Origin: Candidatus Bathyarchaeota archaeon
GTDB lineage: Archaea; Thermoproteota; Bathyarchaeia; Bathyarchaeales; Bathycorpusculaceae
Length of the DNA: 42,999 nucleotides
Direction: 5' to 3'
Assembly (NCBI GenBank): GCA_029881805.1
Contig: JAOULW010000015.1
Location: forward strand, 1 to 42,999
Shown here piece by piece: positions 13,915 through 21,785 of the stretch. Every line of letters begins with the position of its first letter. Position 1 is the stretch's first letter. The notes under the pieces were generated by a model. The model saw only the letters and a program-made list of their open reading frames with translations, was not told where the DNA came from and did no database searches. A program made the position numbers and the translations under genes.

Positions 13915-16407
13915 ATGACCAACAAGAAAAAGATAATACCTATCAGAGGAATGCATTGTGCCTCGTGTGCCCAGACCATAGAAAAGGCTCTCAAAGAAAC
14001 TCCTGGGATCACGGAGGCTAATGTCAACTTGGCATCCGAAAAAGCTTACGTAACTTACGATTCAAGCATAACTGGCGAAAACGAAGTTATAGCGGCAATC
14101 AACGCCACTGGCTACGAGGCTCGCTTGGAGACTAAAAAGACCATTCTCAAAATCGGAGGGATGACATGCGCGTCTTGCGCCCAAACGATAGAAAAGGTCC
14201 TTAGGAAGATCGAAGGCGTCGTTGAAGCAAACGTGAACCTTGCATCTGAAAAAGCTGTGGTCGTGTACGATCCTCAAACAATAGATTACGAAACCATAAG
14301 AAAGGCCATAGAAGCGACGGGTTATCAAGTGCTTGGCAGAGAGGAAGGTTCTGCCAAATATGAGCAAGCAATAGAGGAAGAGCAAAGAAAATTCAATGAA
14401 GCAAAGATGAGGATGAAGATTTCATGGGCCGTCACCATACCAATAATTGCGTGGATGATACCTGAAATGATCTTCGGAATAGCGTGGCCAAACATGACTT
14501 TGTATACAATCGGAACCATTCTATTAGCCATTCCAGCACTGTTTTGGGCAGGCAAAGAGACTCTTCTGTCTGCAGGAAAGAAAGTAGCCCACGGCAGAGC
14601 CAACATGGATGTGTTAATAGCTTTAGGTACATTAACCGCCTTTATCACTGGACCTGCCACGTTTTTCAGCCCCATTCTAAATTACGCAGGGGTTTCGGCG
14701 ATGATCATGTCATTTCACCTTCTAGGAAGATATATCGAGGCGAAGGCAAAGGGCAGGGCATCTCAAGCCATAAGAAAGTTGCTGGAATTGGAGGCTAAGA
14801 CCGCTCGAATCTTGGTGGATGGCAAGGAAAAGGAGGTACCTGTTGACGAAGTCACTGTGGAGAACATTATGATTATCCGACCAGGGGAAAAAATCCCCAC
14901 TGACGGTGTCGTGATTGAGGGCCAAAGCTCAGTTGATGAGTCGATGGCAACGGGCGAGTCTATGCCTGTGCCGAAAAACGTTGGGGACAAGGTAATAGGA
15001 GCCACAGTAAACCAGCGAGGAATGTTGAAGGTAAGAGCCACTAAAGTGGGACAAGACACCTTTCTGTCCCAAGTCATTAGGCTAGTTGAGGAAGCTCAAG
15101 GGTCGAAGGTTCCCATCCAAGAATTTGCTGACAGAGTAGTTAGCTATTTTGTCCCGGCAGTATTAACCCTATCATTTTCGGCTCTGGTTCTATGGCTTAT
15201 CTTTCCTGACCAAGTCAGCGTGGTCACAGCTTGGGCTCAACAATTCTTGCCTTGGGTCAATCTTAACCTTGGCGTCGTCACTCTTGCCATATCTGCGTTC
15301 ATTTCAAGTCTTGTGATTGCTTGCCCTTGCGCCCTTGGACTGGCAACTCCTACCGCTCTAATGGTTGGAACAGGTATGGGAGCTGAAAAAGGTGTGCTGA
15401 TTCGCCATGGTGCGGCATTACAGACTCTTAAGGAGGTTGACACGATTGTCTTTGACAAAACGGGGACCATCACAAAGGGTAAACCAGAAGTTACTGATGT
15501 AGTTCCTGTAGAAGGCTATTCGGAAGAAGAGGTTCTACGATTAGCCGCAAGTGTTGAGGTTGGATCAGAGCATCCCCTTGGAGAAGCAATTCTGAGAAGA
15601 GCTAAAGATGGAAATCTAGAGCTTTACAGTGGAGAAGCTTTCGAGGCTATAACGGGGAGAGGAGTGAAAGCGAAAATCAGTCTTTCTTCCCCAAAACTAG
15701 TTCTGGTTGGAAACAGAAAGCTGATGAAAGAACAAAAAGTGGATTATAAGCCCTTAGAAAATGTTTTGGAACGTTTCGAGCGGGAAGCCAAGACGGCCAT
15801 GCTTCTTGCCGCAGAGGGAAAAATCGCGGGAGTGGTTGCTGTTGCAGACACACTTAAAGATGATTCAGTGCAAGCTATAAGAGAACTCGAAGAGATGGGA
15901 ATCAAAACGACTATGCTCACGGGAGACAATGAACTCACTGCAAAGGCCATCGCCCAAAAAGTCGGGATATCCAGGGTTTTGGCTGAAGTCCTCCCAGACC
16001 AAAAGGTGAAGGAAATTCAGAGACTACAGGAAAATGGGGAAACAGTTGCTATGGTCGGCGATGGCATAAATGACGCGCCGGCTTTGACAGCAGCAAATGT
16101 TGGAGTTGCCATAGGAACTGGGACAGACATTGCCATTGAATCTGCTGACGTAACATTAGTTAGGGGAAAATTGTCTGGTGTAGTCACCGCTGTAAAGCTC
16201 TCACGAGCTACGTTTAGAAAAATCAAGCAAAACCTTTTCTGGGCCTTCTTTTACAATGCCGCTGCCATACCATTGGCCATGTTAGGCTTGGCTCACCCAG
16301 CTTTGGCGGAAATTGCGATGGCAACAAGTTCAGTCAGTGTAGTAACAAACGCAAATCTGCTTAGAAGGGCTAAAATTCTCCTTTCATCCCAAAACACGCG
16401 GAGGTGA
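13915..16407 (+). CDS. copA: CopA-type Cu(I)-transporting P1B ATPase
   Basis: This 830-residue copper-exporting P-type ATPase has two N-terminal heavy-metal domains, with GMHCASC at about residues 12-18 and GMTCASC at about 82-88. Eight membrane segments include the ion-binding CPC near 469-471 ([13 protein letters not shown]). The phosphorylation motif DKTGT starts near D514. Also present are a P1B HP motif (SEHPLGEAI), TGD (MLTGDNE) and GDGINDAP near 715. Motif set and CPC type indicate Cu(I) or Ag(I). The start at 13915 is favoured by GGTGA 6 nt upstream; a TTG nine codons earlier is possible. The YHS gene starts 6 nt after its stop, and the regulator is divergent, completing a copper-resistance set. 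Confidence 0.95.
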   Translation: MTNKKKIIPIRGMHCASCAQTIEKALKETPGITEANVNLASEKAYVTYDSSITGENEVIAAINATGYEARLETKKTILKIGGMTCASCAQTIEKVLRKIEGVVEANVNLASEKAVVVYDPQTIDYETIRKAIEATGYQVLGREEGSAKYEQAIEEEQRKFNEAKMRMKISWAVTIPIIAWMIPEMIFGIAWPNMTLYTIGTILLAIPALFWAGKETLLSAGKKVAHGRANMDVLIALGTLTAFITGPATFFSPILNYAGVSAMIMSFHLLGRYIEAKAKGRASQAIRKLLELEAKTARILVDGKEKEVPVDEVTVENIMIIRPGEKIPTDGVVIEGQSSVDESMATGESMPVPKNVGDKVIGATVNQRGMLKVRATKVGQDTFLSQVIRLVEEAQGSKVPIQEFADRVVSYFVPAVLTLSFSALVLWLIFPDQVSVVTAWAQQFLPWVNLNLGVVTLAISAFISSLVIACPCALGLATPTALMVGTGMGAEKGVLIRHGAALQTLKEVDTIVFDKTGTITKGKPEVTDVVPVEGYSEEEVLRLAASVEVGSEHPLGEAILRRAKDGNLELYSGEAFEAITGRGVKAKISLSSPKLVLVGNRKLMKEQKVDYKPLENVLERFEREAKTAMLLAAEGKIAGVVAVADTLKDDSVQAIRELEEMGIKTTMLTGDNELTAKAIAQKVGISRVLAEVLPDQKVKEIQRLQENGETVAMVGDGINDAPALTAANVGVAIGTGTDIAIESADVTLVRGKLSGVVTAVKLSRATFRKIKQNLFWAFFYNAAAIPLAMLGLAHPALAEIAMATSSVSVVTNANLLRRAKILLSSQNTRR

Positions 16408-16413
16408 GAGTTC

Positions 16414-16551
16414 ATGGTGAAAGATCCGGTTTGCGAAATGGAAGTGGATGAGAAAACAGCGAAACACAAGGCAGAACATATGGGAAAAACCTACTATTTC
16501 TGTGAACTTGGTTGCAAAAAGAATTCGAAAAGAACCCCCACAAATAAATGA
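16414..16551 (+). CDS. YHS-domain protein, 3' end probably frameshifted
   Basis: The 45-residue frame starts MVKDPVCEMEVDEKTAKHKA, with GKTYYFCELGCKK further on. This is the YHS domain, a small metal-binding module (C7 and C30/C34) found with copper ATPases. The ribosome binding site GGAGGTGA overlaps the CopA stop codon (16400-16407). After CKK the frame reads NSKRTPTNK, whereas one more A in the run at 16514-16519 would give KEFEKNPHK, the typical YHS ending, so a one-base deletion is likely. It probably still folds, since the cysteines precede the shift. It is expected to serve as a copper chaperone or sensor; that role is inferred. Confidence 0.7.
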   Translation: MVKDPVCEMEVDEKTAKHKAEHMGKTYYFCELGCKKNSKRTPTNK

Positions 16552-16664
16552 GAATGTAATGTAAATAGCGGAAAACAGTTTTCAATGAAGTGAAGGTATG
16601 AAATCTGAACATTCACTTGACCGTAACGAAGAAATGTAGCGTGCGTCCCACACAGAATCCAATG

Positions 16665-16739
16665 TGGGCCGGGAGAGATTTGAACTCTCGACCTTTCGGT
16701 TATCAGCCGAACGCTCCAGCCAAGCTGAGCTACCGGCCC
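16665..16739 (-). tRNA. tRNA-Ile(GAT)
   Basis: The acceptor stem is GGGCCGG/CCGGCCC, with a D arm, an anticodon stem TTCGG/CCGAA around CTGATAA (anticodon GAT), and the T arm GAGAG-TTCAAAT-CTCTC. No CCA is encoded. A TATA-like GAGTTTATAG lies upstream. Its 3' end is duplicated at 12314-12335 and partly at 10545-10560. Confidence 0.95.
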
Positions 16740-16834
16740 CTGTCCATCAACATCAACTACTATAAACTCTTCAACTGTTTTTAAGGATTTTCGGAAGTCT
16801 TTTAATTACTTGCGGCTATTCTCTTTGTCTAAGA

Positions 16835-16909
16835 GGGCCCGTAGCCCAGTTGGATTAAGGCGCCGGCCTTCGGAGCCGGAGAACGGGGGTTCAAATCCCC
16901 TCGGGCCCG
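16835..16909 (+). tRNA. tRNA-Arg(TCG)
   Basis: The acceptor is GGGCCCG/CGGGCCC with discriminator G, anticodon stem CCGGC/GCCGG around CTTCGGA (anticodon TCG), and T arm GGGGT-TCAAATC-CCC type. No CCA is encoded. It diverges from tRNA-Ile, about 95 nt away, and TTTTAATT near 16801 may be its TATA box. Confidence 0.95.
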
Positions 16910-17142
16910 CTGAACTTTATTACCTAAAAGAGAACTTTCACTAAGAGAAAACATGTTGTTTTGGGGTTTGTGTGTATTCGAATAATGATATGAGTGCTTC
17001 ATCGTAGACTCGCGTCAAAGTCCATGCTCAACCATTCAAAAACAATTTAACTATTGTTTCCCTAGAGGTGCGTGCAAATCTTCCCTATAAGAATTGTTAT
17101 AAGGGTAAGTTGCCTAGTATTTGATTAATCAGATGACTTATT
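16910..17142. other. Intergenic DNA after tRNA-Arg
   Basis: I see no gene or repeat in these 233 nt. A TATA-like GTTATAAGG near 17096 lies about 47 nt before the small candidate frame at 17143. No copy of the tRNA-Arg 3' end is visible nearby. Confidence 0.3.
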
Positions 17143-17304
17143 GTGGAATCCATAGAAGAACATGAGAAAAGAACAGAACATACGATTATTGCTTGGAATC
17201 TAAAACGCTGCTGCTTTGTTTGTATGGAGTGTGGAGCGGAATTGAGATCAAGAAATGCTCCATCAAATAGTCACAAATTCACGCTTTTCTCTGCTGAAAA
17301 ATAA
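17143..17304 (+). CDS. Candidate small zinc-knuckle protein, 53 residues
   Basis: The frame starts with GTG (VESIEEHEKRTEHTIIAWNL) and contains KRCCFVCMECGAELRSR, a CxxC-containing half zinc ribbon. There is no ribosome binding site and only one CxxC pair. A short overlapping ATG frame at 17133 stops after ten codons. It may be a real small protein or a gene remnant. I do not recognise the family. Confidence 0.3.
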   Translation: MESIEEHEKRTEHTIIAWNLKRCCFVCMECGAELRSRNAPSNSHKFTLFSAEK

Positions 17305-17450
17305 CGGTTCAGTCTAATAGCTAAGGATGTAGTATCGGCTAAGGAAACGACTGTTAGGAATAGGACATTTTTTCTGTTCATATTTCTTCATGAATCTCTT
17401 GAGATTGAGGCAAAATAATTCTATGGTTTAGAACACTAAAAGACTTTTAG

Positions 17451-17480
17451 CATTTCAAATCTGCCTTATCGTAGATACGG
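17451..17480. repeat. Short dispersed repeat K1
   Basis: CATTTCAAATCTGCCTTATC followed by GTAGATA. It resembles K2 (25251-25280, CTTCAAATCTGCTTTTTCAT) and K3 (25891-25920, TTCGAATCTGCTTTTCGTAG). All three are on the plus strand in intergenic DNA. Confidence 0.4.
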
Positions 17481-17485
17481 TTATC

Positions 17486-17671
17486 TTACTTCTTTCCAAG
17501 CATGATCAAACCTAAGCCAAATAACTCAAAGGCAACGCCCAAAGCGATGAAACCTAAATCATACAAAAGTTGACTAGCACCCCAATCTTGATCGATGTTC
17601 ATCCTAAATGCGTAGTTTAACGCAATAAACAAGCCAAAAACGAGAAAAACTATACCTATGGCCAATAGCAA
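17486..17671 (-). CDS. Small two-helix membrane protein
   Basis: This 61-residue protein has two hydrophobic segments, AIGIVFLVFGLFIALNYAF and DLGFIALGVAFELFGLGLIM, with a short polar link containing NIDQDWGAS. I do not recognise the family. The start is uncertain. TTG at 17671 is the nearest usual codon, but the frame is open for 12 more codons to a GGTGAGGTG ribosome binding site at 17708-17716 that has no ATG, GTG or TTG at the right distance. It ends 5 nt after repeat K1. Confidence 0.5.
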   Translation of the reverse strand: MLLAIGIVFLVFGLFIALNYAFRMNIDQDWGASQLLYDLGFIALGVAFELFGLGLIMLGKK

Positions 17672-17879
17672 ATGCTTAAGATATCTATTTGAACTAGCGA
17701 TAATCCCACCTCACCAAAGTCTTTAGCAATGGCACTAGATTAAGTTTAGGAAAAATCTAGACTCCCAAAGTTTGTTTCGTAATTGACTTCTTACAACATT
17801 GCTATTTACCGAGATACTGGTCTTCAGTTGAAAGAAGAGAGTCTTAATATACAATGTCGATAATAATACAAGTAGCCTT

Positions 17880-18470
17880 TTGAGCCCTACGCCGAGGGCA
17901 TTGGGTTTCCAAGGTTACTCACTTTACACTGAACTGGAATTGGTAGAGCTGATATCAAATAAGATAAGAATCAATCCCTTTCCTAATAGGGTAATGCAAA
18001 TTCCTGAAAGAGACGTCTTCTTTTACAGAAACTACAGCTTTTTTGTCAGAAAAACTCTAAGAGAACCTTTGTTTCAACGTTTCCTTCGTTGGTTGCTTAA
18101 AAGAGAGAAAATCAATAACAGTGTGATTAGTGGCATTCAGATCAAGGTTCTCCCGTTCCAAAAGAAGAATGGAAATAAACTTGCGGGGAAATGGAACAGG
18201 CATGGCAACATACTCATTTTTCCAGTAAGCTTTGAACTCTACAGAAAGTTGGTGTTAAAACACGGAAAAGAAATCGCCAGGTCTTATGCTAAGAGCAGAG
18301 CTTGCGCCACTCTTATTCATGAGATTCTGCATGCGAAATATTCAAACGATGAAGAAAGAGTCAGAAGACTAACAGAGAGGTATTTCAGCATCTACGCCAG
18401 AAACCCGAAGACCGAAGACTTTGAGAGCGTCATTTTCGAAATTCTATTCGGTAGTAGAAATGAGGCTTAG
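17880..18470 (+). CDS. HEXXH-containing putative metallopeptidase
   Basis: This 196-residue protein has a predicted zinc-binding helix, ATLIHEILHAKYSNDEERVR, containing HEILH near residues 143-147. It resembles small gluzincin-like or SprT-like peptidase domains but does not match a family I can name. The N-terminal part is basic and helical (FQRFLRWLLKREK), and there is no signal peptide. The start is a TTG about 35 nt after a TATA-like TTAATATAC, so the mRNA may be nearly leaderless. The RNase HI gene overlaps its last 11 nt, so the two are cotranscribed. Confidence 0.6.
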   Translation: MSPTPRALGFQGYSLYTELELVELISNKIRINPFPNRVMQIPERDVFFYRNYSFFVRKTLREPLFQRFLRWLLKREKINNSVISGIQIKVLPFQKKNGNKLAGKWNRHGNILIFPVSFELYRKLVLKHGKEIARSYAKSRACATLIHEILHAKYSNDEERVRRLTERYFSIYARNPKTEDFESVIFEILFGSRNEA

Positions 18471-18876
18471 AATTTATTCTGATGGCGCTTCGAGAGGCAA
18501 TCCAGGAATTGCAGCGATAGCTTTTATGATTATGACTGAGGATGGCAAATTGCTGAAGAAATATTCCAAATATGTAGGAATTCGAACAAACAATCAAGCT
18601 GAGTATGAAGCTTTGATATCCGCCCTTGAATCTGCCTCCACATTGACTGATCACGAAGTAACCTGCTACATAGACAGTGAAATTGTTGCAAAACATCTCA
18701 ACGGTGAATACCAGGTCAGAAATCCGAGACTGAAAGCCTCCTGGTTAAAAGTGCAAGAGCTAAAGCAGAAGTTTCAAAGAATAACGTTCAAGAGTGTTCC
18801 ACGAACTGACATTTACATTGAACAAGCAGATCGGCTAGCTAACCAAGCTCTAGACAGAGTCAAAAACAACCTATAA
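18460..18876 (+). CDS. rnhA: Ribonuclease HI
   Basis: This 138-residue enzyme cuts the RNA strand of RNA-DNA hybrids. The DEDD catalytic set is visible: D8 (RIYSDGASRGNPG), E48 (TNNQAEYEAL), D72 (YIDSEIV) and D124 (EQADRLANQAL). The size fits an archaeal or short bacterial RNase HI without an N-terminal hybrid-binding domain. The start at ATG 18460 is chosen because the protein then begins directly with the first strand; the ATG overlaps the end of the metallopeptidase gene. It probably works in primer removal and R-loop repair. Confidence 0.9.
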   Translation: MRLRIYSDGASRGNPGIAAIAFMIMTEDGKLLKKYSKYVGIRTNNQAEYEALISALESASTLTDHEVTCYIDSEIVAKHLNGEYQVRNPRLKASWLKVQELKQKFQRITFKSVPRTDIYIEQADRLANQALDRVKNNL

Positions 18877-19025
18877 ACAAGCAGGTTCACAAACAACACT
18901 TTCATCAACGTCACTTCTAGTCAAGTTTCTGATTTACAATTAGATTAAAAAAGATTATAAACTCTAAATTTTATGATTTTGTTAGAAAGTTATAAACCTG
19001 GAAAACTTGACTGGGATTTGATCGT

Positions 19026-19610
19026 ATGATTTATGAAAAGATAAAAAGCCGGAGAACTATCAGAAAATATGTGCAGAAAGATGTCCCAAAGGAAATGCTG
19101 TTAAGATGTGTTGACGCTGCGCGGCTTTCACCTTCTGCGGCTAACCGCCAACCATTGAAGTATGTAGTAGTCAACGATGAGGAGCTTCTAGAAAAAGTAT
19201 TCAGCACGTTAAGTTGGGCCGGATACCTGCCGGATCATCAACCCAGTGAAAAAGAGATGCCGAGAGCCTACATCGTTATTCTCTTGGACAAGAATATTCT
19301 TCAAAAACCAGGCCATGACGCAGGCATAGCAGCGATGAGCATTTCAATGGTTGCTCACGATCAGGGTTTAGGTTCCTGTATCCTTGGTGCTGTCGATAGA
19401 GAAAGACTGAAGAAAATCTTGAATTTACCCGATAGTCTCGATATCATTCTGGTAGTCGCTCTCGGATATCCAGCCGAAAACCCCGTAGCCGACAAAGTTA
19501 GAGATCTAGACACAAAATACTGGCTTGACGAAAACGCGGTATTACACGTACCAAAGAGAGAACTCGAGGATATAGTCAAGTGGAATGGATACCAAAAGGA
19601 TCATACCTAG
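19026..19610 (+). CDS. Nitroreductase family FMN-dependent oxidoreductase
   Basis: This 194-residue flavoprotein fold shows the FMN phosphate-binding motif SRRTIRKY near the N-terminus, the loop SPSAANRQPLKYVVV, and GLGSCILGAVD near residues 116-126. The family reduces nitro compounds, quinones or other acceptors with NAD(P)H, or dehalogenates; the natural substrate cannot be told from sequence. ATG 19026 directly starts the typical first helix (MIYEKIKSRRT). It stands alone, with methyltransferase genes downstream on the same strand. Confidence 0.85.
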   Translation: MIYEKIKSRRTIRKYVQKDVPKEMLLRCVDAARLSPSAANRQPLKYVVVNDEELLEKVFSTLSWAGYLPDHQPSEKEMPRAYIVILLDKNILQKPGHDAGIAAMSISMVAHDQGLGSCILGAVDRERLKKILNLPDSLDIILVVALGYPAENPVADKVRDLDTKYWLDENAVLHVPKRELEDIVKWNGYQKDHT

Positions 19611-19657
19611 ACCTTTTCTTTCGATTTGATCATTAATATAGGAAAATCTCAAAAGAA

Positions 19658-20224
19658 ATGTGCACACACTTCGTTAGAGAGAAAAGTGGCATGCCACATA
19701 GAAGATCAGGATATGGTTCGCATTCATTTCTTAATGAATATATTTGTAACAATAGATGTAGGAGGATCATGGAGATCGGTGTTGCGGATGGTGAAAACGC
19801 GAGGAATATGATAAGAGCTGCTTTTCGAAATTTCTCTCCAGAAGAGGTGGAATATTTTGGATTCGATCTTTTTGGAGGAAACGACGGTTCTTGGATTGAG
19901 CAAGTCAGGCAGAAACTGGAGGAGAACGGGTGTAAGCTTAAGCTTTTCTCGGGAGATTCTGTTAAGACTCTTCCTGAACTCGTGAAGACCTTGCCCAAGA
20001 TGGACCTGATCTTTATTGACGGAGGCCATTCTTATGCAACAGTGAAGAGTGATTGGGAGAACTCGAGAAATCTTATGCATGATGAAACGGCCGTTTTCTT
20101 CCACAATTATGATTTCTCAGGTCCGAAAAGTGTTGTCGACTACATCAACAGAGAACAATATGCTGTTGAGATAATCCATACTCCATCAGACTGCGATGCA
20201 GCCTTGGTCAAAAAGAAGGTTTGA
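19658..20224 (+). CDS. Class I SAM-dependent methyltransferase
   Basis: The Rossmann-fold motif I reads RIMEIGVADGENARNM, motif II is near YFGFDLFG, and later strands MDLIFIDGGHSYATVKSDW and HNYDFSGPK fit methyltransferase_24-type domains. The substrate is unknown. Two ATG starts are possible, 19658 and 19691. The family usually begins with a mphRsGY-like segment, which fits MPHRRSGYGSHSFLN at 19691. The transcription factor S gene starts right after its stop codon, suggesting translational coupling. Confidence 0.7.
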   Translation: MCTHFVREKSGMPHRRSGYGSHSFLNEYICNNRCRRIMEIGVADGENARNMIRAAFRNFSPEEVEYFGFDLFGGNDGSWIEQVRQKLEENGCKLKLFSGDSVKTLPELVKTLPKMDLIFIDGGHSYATVKSDWENSRNLMHDETAVFFHNYDFSGPKSVVDYINREQYAVEIIHTPSDCDAALVKKKV

Positions 20225-20227
20225 GAC

Positions 20228-20554
20228 GTGAAGTTTTGCGATAAATGTGGTTCCTATATTAAGAAGACGAAAAACGGTTATTTCTGTCGAAAGTGTGGAA
20301 ATGTGGTTCAAGCTAATACTGTAACTCAACTCACAGACGTGAAGAAGACTAATGATTCTAGCATGATTTATGTAGTGAATGATTCACACTATGAATACGT
20401 GAAAGTTTCTCAAACGTGCCCAAAATGTGGAAACAAAGAAGCGTTCCATTGGTTCTCTAGAGTCTCCGGCGAACACGCAGGTATTAGAAGGGAAAGAACT
20501 ATAGAACATTCCAAATGTACAAAATTTTCGCACTCATGGACCAAAAGCTCCTAG
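20228..20554 (+). CDS. Transcription factor S/RPB9-like protein, divergent paralogue
   Basis: This 108-residue protein has an N-terminal zinc ribbon (CDKCGSYIKKTKNGYFCRKCG) and a C-terminal zinc ribbon starting CPKCGNKEAFHWF. This is the layout of archaeal TFS, the TFIIS-like factor that enters the RNA polymerase secondary channel and stimulates RNA cleavage. Two points are unusual. The acidic Asp-Glu tip of the C-terminal hairpin is missing (the region reads SGEHAGIRRERTIEH). The last zinc ligand is also changed: HSKCTKFSHSW has Phe where Cys is expected, one base away (TTT for TGT). Cleavage activity is therefore unlikely; an inhibitory paralogue like Sulfolobus TFS4 is one possible reading. 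The start is a GTG right after the previous stop. Confidence 0.8.
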   Translation: MKFCDKCGSYIKKTKNGYFCRKCGNVVQANTVTQLTDVKKTNDSSMIYVVNDSHYEYVKVSQTCPKCGNKEAFHWFSRVSGEHAGIRRERTIEHSKCTKFSHSWTKSS

Positions 20555-20629
20555 TCAAAGCTATTGCCATTCAAGAGGTTGAGTACCAGTCTTCTTTAAT
20601 CTTTCCGCAAGAAATCATAGCAAGCCACA

Positions 20630-20758
20630 TTAGTGGGAATGGGCTTGAATCCTTTTGGCTATAAATTCTCCGCGAGCCTTCTGAACCTTGAAGGCCAACA
20701 CTGAAATTCCCAAAAGAACAGCGACCAAAACAATTAAGTAAACACGATTTTTGCTCAT
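20630..20758 (-). CDS. Small single-pass membrane protein, 42 residues
   Basis: MSKNRVYLIVLVAVLLGISV begins a 42-residue protein with one membrane helix, followed by a basic tail (KVQKARGEFIAKRIQ). GGGGA lies 7 nt upstream of the ATG. It was too short for ordinary gene calling, and an unrelated frame over the same DNA (20571-20771) looks non-coding. It is convergent with the TFS gene. Function is unknown. Confidence 0.5.
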   Translation of the reverse strand: MSKNRVYLIVLVAVLLGISVLAFKVQKARGEFIAKRIQAHSH

Positions 20759-20937
20759 AGCATTTCCCCATTTATGTTAGAAATCCCTTCATTGTCGTTT
20801 CGAGTTCTTATGACTTACGGAAGAAAATCCTACTCTAACGCTTTCAAGTCAGCTTTATAATAGATTTTATTACGGCAAACTCAATACTCCAAGAGAAAAA
20901 CTAATTTGATAATGCTGGGGATAGTAAATTGCTTACT

Positions 20938-21678
20938 ATGAGAATATCTTTTGATTCTGCCGCCGAATTCTATGACGAAACAAGAGGCCCACCCAAATCG
21001 GTTATGGACCAACTTGTCAAAACATTGATGGATGAATTGGATGGATACAAAACTGTTTTGGATGCAGGAGTGGGGACTGGACGATTTGCAAAGCCTTTGC
21101 AAGATAATGGATTCAAGGTCGTTGGAGTCGACATTGCGAAGAGGATGATCGAAAAAGCCGCAGGAAAAGGCGTAACCAACATGATTTGTGGCGACGTTTG
21201 TTTTCTTCCTTTTAAAGAAGACTCCTTTGATGTTGCAGTCTGTGTGCACATTCTACATTTGATCAGGGAATGGAAAATGGCCCTTCAGGAAGTTTGCAGA
21301 GTGACGACGAAGGCTATGATTTCAATAGACTACATGCGTAAAAATCCGGTTAGAGAAGCTTACAATAGTATACTCAAAAAATATGGGTACGAAAGCCGTC
21401 GGCTTGGCAAAGGAGAACGGGAACTAAAGAATTTAGTTAAGCCAAAATCTGTACCTGTAGCATCTTACGAAACAAGTGCAGATGAGCGACTCAACCATCT
21501 AGGCCAAAGAGCCTATTCAAGCCAATGGGAAATTCCAGAAGATGTAAACAGAAAAGTTGTTAGTGAGTTAAAAAAACAGTTTTGGGGTAGAAAGTTTCCC
21601 CAAGAACTGCACCTTCTAGTCTGGAATGTACGTGACTTGGAAGCTTATTGCGGTACTTTCAAGTCTGCCTTGTCATAG
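20938..21678 (+). CDS. Type 11 SAM-dependent methyltransferase
   Basis: This 246-residue protein starts MRISFDSAAEFYDETRGPP, the usual opening of the family. Motif I is VLDAGVGTGRFAKPL, motif II VVGVDIAKRMIEKA and motif III GDVCFLPFKEDSFDVAV. Family members modify lipids, quinones or small molecules. An upstream TTG at 20929 would add three residues. A TATA-like CTTTATAATAG lies near 20851. The substrate cannot be predicted. Confidence 0.8.
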   Translation: MRISFDSAAEFYDETRGPPKSVMDQLVKTLMDELDGYKTVLDAGVGTGRFAKPLQDNGFKVVGVDIAKRMIEKAAGKGVTNMICGDVCFLPFKEDSFDVAVCVHILHLIREWKMALQEVCRVTTKAMISIDYMRKNPVREAYNSILKKYGYESRRLGKGERELKNLVKPKSVPVASYETSADERLNHLGQRAYSSQWEIPEDVNRKVVSELKKQFWGRKFPQELHLLVWNVRDLEAYCGTFKSALS

Positions 21679-21785
21679 ATGAAAATAGAAGTTGTATATG
21701 CTCAGTTCGACAGAGCACTGAAAACTGTTTATACAAAATAAATAAGGAGGCAAGTGTAACTACTGTCGTTTAGAGGGAAAATCAT

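Noticed and set aside
13888-13915. CopA start at TTG 13888
   Set aside because: GGTGA at 13904-13908 supports ATG 13915 and the first nine codons are not typical for the family.
20-16739. Classical integron with attC sites
   Set aside because: The recombinase has no recognisable IntI-specific insertion, and hairpins differ from attC structure; only the layout is similar.
20571-20771. 66-residue frame, minus strand
   Set aside because: Another phase over the same DNA gives a better membrane protein with a ribosome binding site (20630-20758).
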